Assembly (NCBI GenBank): GCA_913776245.1
Contig: CAJYLO010000003.1
Coordinates: forward strand, 62,001 to 126,000
DNA from: an uncultured Chryseobacterium sp.
Lineage (GTDB): Bacteria; Bacteroidota; Bacteroidia; Flavobacteriales; Weeksellaceae
Direction of reading: 5' to 3'
Length of the DNA: 64,000 bases
Shown here: piece after piece, positions 48,872-56,239 of the stretch
Layout: each line of letters begins with the position of its first letter
Position numbering within the stretch: position 1 is the stretch's first letter
The notes under the pieces: model-generated
Database searches by the model: none
The model's input: only the letters and a program-made list of their open reading frames with translations
What the model was told of the DNA's origin: nothing
Made by a program: the position numbers and the translations under genes

Positions 48872-49837
48872 ATGATAAAAGCAGGACTTGTAGGTGCGGG
48901 ACATTTGGGGAAAATCCATTTAAGATTACTGAATCAATCTGAGAAATACGAACTGGTTGGTTTCCACGATAAGGATGCAGAAAACGGAAAAAAAATGGAA
49001 GCCGAATTGGGTTATAAATATTATGAAAATTTCGACGATTTGCTGAACAAAATCGAGATGCTCGATATTGTAACGCCCACTGTCTATCACTACGATTATG
49101 CTGTAAAAGCCATTGAAAAAGGCATCCATTTTTTTATAGAAAAACCTGTAACACAAACCCTTCAGCAAGCGGAAGAAATCTTATATAAATGCAGAGAGTT
49201 TGCAATCAAAGCGCAGGTTGGTCACGTAGAACGCTATAATCCAGCTTTCATTGGTGCGAAAGATTATATTCAGAATCCAATGTTTATCGAGATTCACAGA
49301 CTGGCAGAATTCAATCCGAGAGGAACCGATGTTTCGGTAGTTTTGGATCTGATGATTCACGATCTGGATATTTTGTTAAGTTTAGTAAAATCAAAAGTTA
49401 AGCAAATCCACGCCAGTGGTGTTTCCGTGGTGAGCAAAACGCCGGATATCTGCAACGCCAGAATTGAGTTCGAAAACGGTTGCGTTGCGAATCTCACGAC
49501 TTCCAGAATATCGATGAAAGCGATGCGGAAATCACGATTTTTCCAACAGGATGCTTACGTTTCCGTAGATTTCCTGGAGAAAAAAGCAGAAGTGATCCGA
49601 ATGAAACCAGCGCCGGAAAATCCGTCCGACTTCGATATGATCATCGAAAATGCCGAAGGCGAAAAAAACCAAATTCTTTTCGAATATCCAAATATCCAAC
49701 CGAATAATGCAATTCTGGATGAACTGGAAAGCTTTGCGAATGCTATTGAAAATAATGTTCCTGTAGAGGTTTCTTTGGAAGATGGAACCGAAGCACTGAA
49801 AGTAGCGTTGGAGATTATGAGGCTGATACAGAAATAA
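48872..49837 (+). CDS. Gfo/Idh/MocA-family oxidoreductase
   Basis: The 321-residue NAD(P)-dependent enzyme starts with the Rossmann motif VGAGHLGKIHLRLL (residues 6-19), has the conserved FIEKPVTQTL (near 90-99) and the active-site segment VLDLMIHDLDILL (the HD of the GxHxxD-type motif). It differs clearly from the protein at 47157, so they are not recent duplicates. The M23 peptidase gene follows by 6 bases; the substrate is unknown. Confidence 0.87.
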   Translation: MIKAGLVGAGHLGKIHLRLLNQSEKYELVGFHDKDAENGKKMEAELGYKYYENFDDLLNKIEMLDIVTPTVYHYDYAVKAIEKGIHFFIEKPVTQTLQQAEEILYKCREFAIKAQVGHVERYNPAFIGAKDYIQNPMFIEIHRLAEFNPRGTDVSVVLDLMIHDLDILLSLVKSKVKQIHASGVSVVSKTPDICNARIEFENGCVANLTTSRISMKAMRKSRFFQQDAYVSVDFLEKKAEVIRMKPAPENPSDFDMIIENAEGEKNQILFEYPNIQPNNAILDELESFANAIENNVPVEVSLEDGTEALKVALEIMRLIQK

Positions 49838-49843
49838 AATGCC

Positions 49844-50665
49844 ATGAATTATAAAGTTCTCTATATTTTATTTCTTCTTCCTTTATTCATCTTTTCTCAA
49901 GAATCGCCAGACATAAAATTTGACAAATATCTGGATAATAAAAGCAATGTGATTTTTGTCGATAATAATGAATCCTGCCCTATCAGTGTCGAATATGAAT
50001 ATTCCGGTGAGAACGTAAAATCCAGCTTACCAAATAAAAGTGTGATCGTGGTTCCTGCAAATGCAAAAAAATTCGTAATCTCAAAAATTGATCCGGAGAA
50101 CAAATCAAAAGGATTTAAATTCAGTTATAATGTGTTTTATGTTTTTGGTGACGTGAATGCAAAACCTTCTGATTCCGAAGAAGTGTATTGGTTACCCTAT
50201 TCTACCAATTCTTCACAATCGATTTATCAGGGTTATAACGGAAGTTTCTCTCATCAAAACACTTATTCTTTAGATTTCAGCCATAAATCAGGAACTGAAA
50301 TTTTCGCCGCAAGAAGTGGAAAAGTTATCATTACTAAATCAGATTCTAACCAATCCTGTCTTACAAAAGATTGCGCAAAATTCAACAATAAAGTTATTAT
50401 CCTTCATGATGACGGAACTTTTGCGGAATATGTACATCTTAAGAAAGACGGAATCGCTGTACATAAAGGCGATGATGTAAAACAAGGTCAATTAATAGGA
50501 TACAGCGGCAACACGGGCTGGAGCAAAGGCCCGCATCTTCATTTTTCGGTATTTACAAATAAAATTGATGGCGAAAGAATTTATTACAAGACAAAATTTC
50601 GCGTTAAGGAAAGTTCTGCTCCAATTTATTTGCAAGAGAAAAAGACTTATACAAGGAATTATTAA
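49844..50665 (+). CDS. M23-family metallopeptidase (secreted)
   Basis: The 273-residue protein has a signal peptide (LFLLPLFIFSQES) and, after an N-terminal domain, an M23/lysostaphin-type domain with HQNTYSLDF (HxxxxxD), the beta-strand FAARSGKVIITKSD, and the last motif GPHLHFSVF (HxH). A pair of cysteines near residue 165 (SCLTKDC) may form a disulfide. It should cut peptidoglycan cross-bridges or act in the periplasm; family members with an intact HxH are active. The next gene begins on the base after the stop. Confidence 0.88.
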   Translation: MNYKVLYILFLLPLFIFSQESPDIKFDKYLDNKSNVIFVDNNESCPISVEYEYSGENVKSSLPNKSVIVVPANAKKFVISKIDPENKSKGFKFSYNVFYVFGDVNAKPSDSEEVYWLPYSTNSSQSIYQGYNGSFSHQNTYSLDFSHKSGTEIFAARSGKVIITKSDSNQSCLTKDCAKFNNKVIILHDDGTFAEYVHLKKDGIAVHKGDDVKQGQLIGYSGNTGWSKGPHLHFSVFTNKIDGERIYYKTKFRVKESSAPIYLQEKKTYTRNY

Positions 50666-51280
50666 ATGACTCTCCAATCCTTAGAATCCGAACTCAAAAA
50701 ACGTCTTGATTTTCCGTACACTTGGGGGAGAAAGCAGTCGGATGATTGGGATTTTAAAACGAAATTCATTTATAAAACTAAGGATTTTGAAACGCTGGAA
50801 AATCAATGTAAAGATTTTGACAACGAACTTAGAAATTATGCGTTTAACCGCTGGTTGAATTTCTGGTCTGCCAAAGCGATTGAACATATTTTCACATCAA
50901 ATCCGGTAGTAAAAAAAGAAGACAATCCATTCTCAAAAACTGTCGATTTTTATATTTCTAATATTCCCTTTGATCATAAAAGCAGCGTATTTCCGAAACA
51001 ATTCGGGAAAAGTTTTGACTATGCAATTGAACACAAAAAAGAACTGATCGAATGGCTATACAAAAATCAGAGTCAGCAAGGGAGAAAACATCTTGAAAAC
51101 CGTTTGTTTATCATTTTCTTTGATGAGAAAAATGGCGACCATTGGAAACTGAAAGCTGAATTGATATTAATTAAAGAAAAAGTTGCAGAATATCTGCGTA
51201 ATTTTTCCAGAGACAGCTTAGTTTCCTTAAATTTGGAGCTTCACGAGATTTTGTCTGATGTTATTTGGATTAAAGTTTAG
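50666..51280 (+). CDS. Candidate restriction endonuclease (PD-(D/E)XK-like), unrecognised family
   Basis: The 204-residue cytoplasmic protein has no signal or spans. Residues 89-108, FSKTVDFYISNIPFDHKSSV, give D94, D103 and K105 in the spacing D-x8-D-x-K of a PD-(D/E)XK nuclease core, with Q135/Q137/Q138 and R140 in NQSQQGR nearby and E73 upstream. The strand-helix order around it is compatible. It precedes, after 83 bases, a D12-class adenine methyltransferase, the usual place of a restriction partner. The start abuts the M23 stop codon. Homology to any named enzyme is not claimed; it could be an unrelated conserved protein. Confidence 0.55.
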   Translation: MTLQSLESELKKRLDFPYTWGRKQSDDWDFKTKFIYKTKDFETLENQCKDFDNELRNYAFNRWLNFWSAKAIEHIFTSNPVVKKEDNPFSKTVDFYISNIPFDHKSSVFPKQFGKSFDYAIEHKKELIEWLYKNQSQQGRKHLENRLFIIFFDEKNGDHWKLKAELILIKEKVAEYLRNFSRDSLVSLNLELHEILSDVIWIKV

Positions 51281-51363
51281 TTTATGCAAAGTCACAAAGG
51301 AAAATTTCAATTCAAAGTTTTAAGGTCGAAAAGTTTCTCATTGACATATTTTTATAATTATTA

Positions 51364-52362
51364 ATGAATTACATCGGTTCCAAACATAAATTATCAAACT
51401 TCATCAAACAAACTGTTTATGAAGTTGCTGGCAAAAATTTATCCGACAAAACATTCTGCGATCTGTTTGCCGGAACCGGCATTGTAGGACGAAACTTCAA
51501 AGCGGAAACGAAAAAAATCATCAGTAATGATTTTGAATATTACAGTTATGTTCTCAACCGAAATTACATAGGCAATCATCAAAAAATTCAATTCGAGAAT
51601 CTGATCGAAGAACTGAATCATCTTGACGGCAAATCAGGTTTTATATATGATGAATATTCGGAAAATGGAACATCTGAACGGCTTTATTTTTCAGCGGAAA
51701 ACGGAAAAAAAATTGACGCAGTCCGGCAGGAAATTGAACATTGGAAATTATCTCAGAAAATCAATGAAGATCAATATTATTTCCTGCTTTGTTCATTATT
51801 GGAAGCGGCAGATAAAATTGCCAACACCGCTTCGGTTTATGGTGCGTTTTTGAAACAAATCAAAAAATCGGCTCAGAAAAAACTGGAAATTTTACCCGCC
51901 GATTTTGAACCGACTAAAAACCAACACGACGTTTATAATGAAGATGCTAACGAATTAATCAAAACAATAGAAGGCGATATCCTTTATCTTGATCCGCCTT
52001 ACAATGCAAGACAATACGGCGCCAACTATCATCTTCTGAACACGATTGCGAAATACGATCAGTTCTCGCCAAAAGGGAAAACGGGACTTCGACATTATCA
52101 GAAATCAAAATACTGTAGTAAAACAGAAGTCTCAAAAAGTTTTGAAGACCTCATCAAAAATGCCAAATTTCAGCATATTTTCCTCAGTTATAACAATGAA
52201 GGACTGATGCCCGAAAGTGAAATCAGAAATATCCTTTCCAAATTCGGGAAATATGATATATTTACAACCGAGTATCAGCGTTTCCGGGCAGACAAAGAGG
52301 AAAACAGAAATCACAAGGCAAACGGAACGACGGAATATCTTTATTATCTTCATAAAGACTAA
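51364..52362 (+). CDS. D12-class DNA adenine N6-methyltransferase
   Basis: The 332-residue enzyme methylates adenine in DNA. It begins MNYIGSKHKL, has the SAM loop FCDLFAGTGIVG (motif I, DLFAGTG at residues 33-39), a second-strand acidic ISND (53-56), and the catalytic motif DPPYN (210-214) in LYLDPPYNARQYGANYHLLN. The region between holds the target-recognition part (about 90-180). The recognition sequence cannot be read out. It follows the candidate nuclease gene with an 83-base gap containing an AAAGTCACAAAGG repeat fragment, and an 83-base gap separates it from the next gene. Confidence 0.9.
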   Translation: MNYIGSKHKLSNFIKQTVYEVAGKNLSDKTFCDLFAGTGIVGRNFKAETKKIISNDFEYYSYVLNRNYIGNHQKIQFENLIEELNHLDGKSGFIYDEYSENGTSERLYFSAENGKKIDAVRQEIEHWKLSQKINEDQYYFLLCSLLEAADKIANTASVYGAFLKQIKKSAQKKLEILPADFEPTKNQHDVYNEDANELIKTIEGDILYLDPPYNARQYGANYHLLNTIAKYDQFSPKGKTGLRHYQKSKYCSKTEVSKSFEDLIKNAKFQHIFLSYNNEGLMPESEIRNILSKFGKYDIFTTEYQRFRADKEENRNHKANGTTEYLYYLHKD

Positions 52363-52445
52363 TAGATGATAGACATTCATTATAGAAAGGATAAAAATAA
52401 ATTGCAACCGAAAGGTTTACAAATTCATTAATAAGAAAATTAAAT

Positions 52446-53336
52446 ATGAAAAACATTGTTGTAATAGGTGCCGGAACTATGGGAAATGGCATTGCACATA
52501 CCTTTGCTCAAAGTGGATTTAAGGTAAGTTTGGTAGATGTGAAGCAGGAAAATCTGGATAAAGCATTGAAAACCATCACGACCAATCTGGACAGGATTAT
52601 TGCCAAAGGAAACCTTACAGAAGAAGAAAAAACAAATACGCTCGGAAACATTACAACATTCACAGATCTCAAAGACGCAGTTCCAAATTCTGATCTAATT
52701 GTAGAAGCGGCGACGGAAAATCTGGATCTGAAACTGAAAATCTTTAAACAAATTGATGATTTGGCGCCGGAAAATTGCATTTTAGCGACTAATACTTCTT
52801 CGATTTCTATCACACAGATTGCAGCAGCTACGACCAGACCTGAAAAAGTCATCGGAATGCACTTTATGAATCCGGTTCCTATTATGAAACTGGTAGAAAT
52901 CATTAAAGGTTATTCCACATCAAAAGAGACTTTTGATACGATTTTTGAAATGTCAAAACAATTGGGAAAAGTACCTACAGAAGTGAACGATTATCCTGGT
53001 TTTGTAGCCAACAGAATCCTGATGCCAATGATCAATGAAGCTATCGAAACGCTTTACAACGGCGTTGCAGGTGTTGAAGAAATAGACACCGTAATGAAAT
53101 TGGGAATGGCTCATCCAATGGGACCTCTGCAATTGGCAGATTTCATCGGTCTGGATGTTTGTCTGGCAATATTAAATGTAATGTATGATGGTTTCAAAAA
53201 CCCGAAATATGCACCAAACCCTCTGCTTGTGAATATGGTAATGGCAGGAAAAAAAGGCGTGAAATCCGGTGAAGGTTTCTACGATTATTCAGAAAGTAAA
53301 AAGGCTGAGAAAGTATCGAAGATGTTTTTGAAATAA
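52446..53336 (+). CDS. 3-hydroxyacyl-CoA (3-hydroxybutyryl-CoA) dehydrogenase
   Basis: The 296-residue NAD(P)-dependent enzyme oxidises 3-hydroxyacyl-CoA. The Rossmann start is VIGAGTMGNGIAH (residues 5-17). Conserved segments are ATNTSSISIT, GMHFMNPVPIMKLVEII with the catalytic histidine in GMHFMNP, DYPGFVANRIL and AHPMGPLQLADFIGLDV. The length and the lack of a hydratase domain fit the short hbd type. A promoter/terminator module follows. Confidence 0.94.
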   Translation: MKNIVVIGAGTMGNGIAHTFAQSGFKVSLVDVKQENLDKALKTITTNLDRIIAKGNLTEEEKTNTLGNITTFTDLKDAVPNSDLIVEAATENLDLKLKIFKQIDDLAPENCILATNTSSISITQIAAATTRPEKVIGMHFMNPVPIMKLVEIIKGYSTSKETFDTIFEMSKQLGKVPTEVNDYPGFVANRILMPMINEAIETLYNGVAGVEEIDTVMKLGMAHPMGPLQLADFIGLDVCLAILNVMYDGFKNPKYAPNPLLVNMVMAGKKGVKSGEGFYDYSESKKAEKVSKMFLK

Positions 53337-53377
53337 AATTCCTGAATATCAAATTAGTCAATTAAATTTACGATTTA

Positions 53378-53415
53378 TAACTTTGTCAGAATCAGAATTT
53401 GGTTCTGACTTTTTC
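53378..53415 (+). promoter_or_regulatory. Overlapping promoter and terminator hairpin, module 2
   Basis: TAACTTTG (53378-53385) runs into the hairpin GTCAGAATC (53385-53393) / GGTTCTGAC (53401-53409), whose last pair uses the G of the box, with loop AGAATTT, then TTTTTC. The layout repeats module 1: read-through from hbd should terminate, while transcripts from the promoter begin within the left arm. Confidence 0.55.
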
Positions 53416-53427
53416 ATTAAAAAAACT

Positions 53428-54759
53428 ATGATGATCTTCAAACTCAAACCTGCACAGGAAAAATACCTTCAGTTATTATTAATTATCATTACCTACATTA
53501 TGATAATCCTTCGGTTCCTTCTGAACGAAAAAGGCCGGGTAAGCCCGGATTCTATCCGGTATATGAGGCAATCTGAAATTTTTCCTGTTATAGACAATAC
53601 AACTGCACCACTTGGCTATCCGCTAGCCATCAAATTTTTTACATTTTTTGAGCTGGATCATTTCTGGAGCAGTAAACTGATCGGGATTTTGGCTTTTACC
53701 ATAATTCTGATTTTTGCCTACAGAAAAAAATTTTTCTTCAAAGAACTGATGATCATTTCTTCGTTATTCAGCTTTGTCAGTATTTTTTCTTATACGATGA
53801 GCGAAGAGATGATTCTTCCTTTTGTAGTGGTCTATTTTTACATCGGAAGACAGATTATAAACCAAAAATATACTTTAGCAAAAGGCACTTTTTACTTAAG
53901 CTTATGCCTGATTGCTATGATCAATATCCGCTATAGTGCACTATTTTTCTGTGGCGGAAATATTGTTTTCGGGCTGATGAATTTCCGGAAAAATTATTGG
54001 AAAAGCTTTGTTTTGAGCGGGGTTATAGGAATCATATTTTATGGAATCTACAAGTTTACTTTTATTGATTACTTTAATGAAAAATACATTGATACTTTTT
54101 TAGAAATAGGTCTTAAGCCTACATCTCAGCTTCTTTTAGAACTGTTCCAGGGAATGGCAACCACTTTCAACCCATTCATCCACATTGCAGATCCTAACGG
54201 CGGAATTATCAACTACGGAATTTATGGAATGGGTGTTTTAACTATTCTTGTAATGATTTTCCTATTCATCAAAATCAGACTTTCGGACACAGAAAGGTTT
54301 ATTATAACCAGTTCATTAGCATGTATTGCCTTATCCTACTTCGTTCAGTATGTATATTCCGTCAATGCGATAGATTACCGACTGATGGCTCCTTTTTCCA
54401 TTGGTATCTGGATGGTATTTTTCCGCAAGCTATTTAATGTTTTCGGCGCATTCACCTATACGATAGGATTTATAAGTCTTTTAATTGGTTTTGCATTTAC
54501 CTGGCTTTCAAAAGGCAATTACCTGGAAAACAGAAAAGCCATTACCGCTTTTCTGACACAAGAAAACCTGATGCACAGTAAACTGAAATTCTTCGTAAAA
54601 GATCAGGAAGATAATGACGGACAGACGGCAGAACTCATCAGCACGGTCAATCCGAACATTTATTTAACATTCAAAGCCGCAGATACATTAAAAAATAATG
54701 TACTGACAAGATATAAAGTAGAGAAAAAAATCAACATCAAAAAAAATAAATATCAATAA
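53428..54759 (+). CDS. Multi-span membrane protein, GT-C glycosyltransferase-like
   Basis: The 443-residue protein from the ATG at 53428 (another ATG at 53431) has about ten membrane spans: LLLIIITYIMIILRFLL, IGILAFTIILIFAY, SLFSFVSIFSYTMSEEMILPF and others. After the first span stands RVSPDSIRYM, a short luminal loop with Asp like that of GT-C enzymes of the GT39 type; GISFRY-like regions are not obvious. It probably transfers a sugar from a lipid carrier, but this is inference from topology. The TTG start at 53383 lies in the promoter/terminator module and is rejected. Confidence 0.65.
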   Translation: MMIFKLKPAQEKYLQLLLIIITYIMIILRFLLNEKGRVSPDSIRYMRQSEIFPVIDNTTAPLGYPLAIKFFTFFELDHFWSSKLIGILAFTIILIFAYRKKFFFKELMIISSLFSFVSIFSYTMSEEMILPFVVVYFYIGRQIINQKYTLAKGTFYLSLCLIAMINIRYSALFFCGGNIVFGLMNFRKNYWKSFVLSGVIGIIFYGIYKFTFIDYFNEKYIDTFLEIGLKPTSQLLLELFQGMATTFNPFIHIADPNGGIINYGIYGMGVLTILVMIFLFIKIRLSDTERFIITSSLACIALSYFVQYVYSVNAIDYRLMAPFSIGIWMVFFRKLFNVFGAFTYTIGFISLLIGFAFTWLSKGNYLENRKAITAFLTQENLMHSKLKFFVKDQEDNDGQTAELISTVNPNIYLTFKAADTLKNNVLTRYKVEKKINIKKNKYQ

Positions 54760-54778
54760 TTCTTTTAGGGATTTTTTC

Positions 54779-54830
54779 TATCTTTGAAAATCAGAGATCA
54801 TAATCTTTCTCTGATTTATTTTAAAAATTT
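54779..54830 (+). promoter_or_regulatory. Overlapping promoter and terminator hairpin, module 3
   Basis: TATCTTTG (54779-54786) is followed after one base by AAATCAGAGA (54788-54797), which pairs perfectly with TCTCTGATTT (54808-54817) across a 10-base loop; ATTTTAAAAATTTTT follows. Same arrangement as modules 1 and 2. It separates the membrane protein from the acidic protein. Confidence 0.55.
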
Positions 54831-54835
54831 TTATT

Positions 54836-55075
54836 ATGAAATTACCAAAGTTTTTATTGGCCGACAATTCTGATTTTCCGGAAGATCTATTCGTAGTGCA
54901 TACAGAATATCCTCGTTTTATCCTTAATGTAGAAGAAGAAGATGTGGAGTGGCTGGATGATCTTGAAGGTGACGATGAGGAAACCGTAGCTACAGAAGCT
55001 ACTAAAGTTGTAGAAGAAGCCTTCAAATGGTGTGACGAAGAACTTGCAAAATACGACGACGAAGACGAAGAATAA
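54836..55075 (+). CDS. Small acidic protein, 79 residues
   Basis: The protein is strongly acidic, with EEEDVEWLDDLEGDDEETV in the middle and a DDEDEE tail, and has the hydrophobic N-terminal part LPKFLLADNSDFPEDLFVVHTEYPRF. It is probably a conserved small flavobacterial protein; its function is unknown. Position within a single-gene unit framed by module 3 and the hairpin at 55074 supports it as real. Confidence 0.75.
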   Translation: MKLPKFLLADNSDFPEDLFVVHTEYPRFILNVEEEDVEWLDDLEGDDEETVATEATKVVEEAFKWCDEELAKYDDEDEE

Positions 55076-55106
55076 AAAAAGAGCTCATTATTGAGCTCTT
55101 TTTTTT
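55074..55106. terminator. Bidirectional terminator
   Basis: AAAAAAAGAGCTCA and TGAGCTCTTTTTTT form a perfect 14-pair stem with TTAT loop between two convergent genes. It overlaps both stop codons' surroundings and has T tracts in both directions. Confidence 0.9.
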
Positions 55107-55506
55107 ACTGCTTATTGAATTTCAGAAGCAAAAGATTATCCTTATAAAGTTCCAGTGTTGTTTCTGTTACAACATATTTATTAACCTTCGGAAGTACTTC
55201 CAGATAGGCCGTTTCCGTGATCATATTATTGCACATTTTTCTCGTAGACCCAATGTTCTTCGCTGAAAAATTTCCGGCAGAAGTATCAATTGTGGCCTCA
55301 GAAAAATAATTATTGCAGCCTGCATTTCCGGAGATTCTGTTTTGCTCTATTACCAAGGTAGGTTTATTGGTGATATCATCCGCCAGAACCCACTGTGTAC
55401 CTGTGATAGATGCCTGGCTTTTCCCCAGCTTATCGGTATTACCCAATCTGCTGGTACAGGAAACTACCGATACTGCCATTATAGATGTAAAAAAAAGTTT
55501 TTTCAT
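55105..55506 (-). CDS. META-domain lipoprotein
   Basis: The 133-residue lipoprotein (lipobox VVSC, Cys17) has a META/HslJ-type domain: TQWVLADDI, the NRISGNAGCNNYFSEATID turn and the KMCNNMITETAYLEVLPKVNKY segment (MxPExxF-type). Such lipoproteins are envelope proteins, some induced by heat shock or antibiotic stress; the function is not known. Confidence 0.85.
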   Translation of the reverse strand: MKKLFFTSIMAVSVVSCTSRLGNTDKLGKSQASITGTQWVLADDITNKPTLVIEQNRISGNAGCNNYFSEATIDTSAGNFSAKNIGSTRKMCNNMITETAYLEVLPKVNKYVVTETTLELYKDNLLLLKFNKQ

Positions 55507-55651
55507 TACTGATAAAATTACATTTCAAAGATAAGATTTTCTTTTTTAACATAATATCAAGCTTACAAATTATAAAATTTGATTTTGATATGAATCTTTA
55601 TTATTAACATAATAATAATGAACCAGTTATAGTTTTACTGATTTAAAACCT

Positions 55652-55659
55652 TAATTTTG
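55652..55659 (+). promoter_or_regulatory. -7 box upstream of the J-domain gene
   Basis: TAATTTTG lies 22 bases before the ATG at 55682. No TTG is found at the usual distance. The remaining 55507-55681 spacer is very AT-rich and shows nothing else. Confidence 0.35.
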
Positions 55660-55681
55660 CACCCCGAAATTAGTATTTAAT

Positions 55682-56128
55682 ATGAAAAAAATTACCGAGT
55701 ACAGAAAACTTCTGGAGGTAGACAAAACCGCAACCCTTAAAGATCTTAAAAGCATCTACAGAAATATGATGAAGGAAACACATCCGGACAAATTCATCAA
55801 TGATGAAGCCGGAAAACTGGCAGCGGAGGAAAAAAGCAAATCTGTGATTGAAGCCTATCATTTTCTAGTGAGCATCAATGAAGAAACTCAGGAAAAATAT
55901 AAAGAAGAATATACCGACACCATCTCCAATTCTATCATTGCAGATTTCTATCTTGAAAAATCCATATTGAAAGTCCAGCATCTGAACGGACAAATGTTCG
56001 AATATATGGGTGTTCCAAGAAATACTTATATCAAAATGGTCAACTCAGATTCGCCAAGCCGTTTTGCCAGAAGACATATTTATGGTAATTATGTTTACAG
56101 AAAATCCGGAGAAGTAATGGCAGAATAA
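55682..56128 (+). CDS. J-domain protein with C-terminal KTSC domain
   Basis: The 148-residue protein joins an N-terminal J domain (residues 1-75; the HPD motif is in KETHPDKF) and a KTSC domain (about 85-145; QMFEYMGVPRNTYIKMVNSD, with the expected short repeats ending in YGNYVYRK). The J domain should stimulate a DnaK-type chaperone; the KTSC domain is of unknown function. Without a substrate-binding half it is a specialised co-chaperone. Single unit. Confidence 0.85.
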   Translation: MKKITEYRKLLEVDKTATLKDLKSIYRNMMKETHPDKFINDEAGKLAAEEKSKSVIEAYHFLVSINEETQEKYKEEYTDTISNSIIADFYLEKSILKVQHLNGQMFEYMGVPRNTYIKMVNSDSPSRFARRHIYGNYVYRKSGEVMAE

Positions 56129-56154
56129 TTTCTGTTCCAAAAAAAAATCTATTG

Positions 56155-56185
56155 AGACTTTCAGATTTTTCTGAGAGTCTTTTTT
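56155..56185 (+). terminator. Terminator of the J-domain gene
   Basis: AGACTTTCAG (56155-56164) pairs with CTGAGAGTCT (56171-56180) with one G-T-type mismatch, then TTTTTT. Confidence 0.8.
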
Positions 56186-56190
56186 ATCAT

Positions 56191-56215
56191 AAAAAAGACA
56201 GCCCGAAGGCTGCCT
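56191..56215 (-). terminator. Terminator of the RND efflux operon
   Basis: On the minus strand AGGCAGCC and GGCTGTCT pair around TTCG and end in TTTTTT. It stands 24 bases after the pump gene stop. Confidence 0.85.
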
Positions 56216-56239
56216 AAAGTGTATAATAAATAATTGAGA

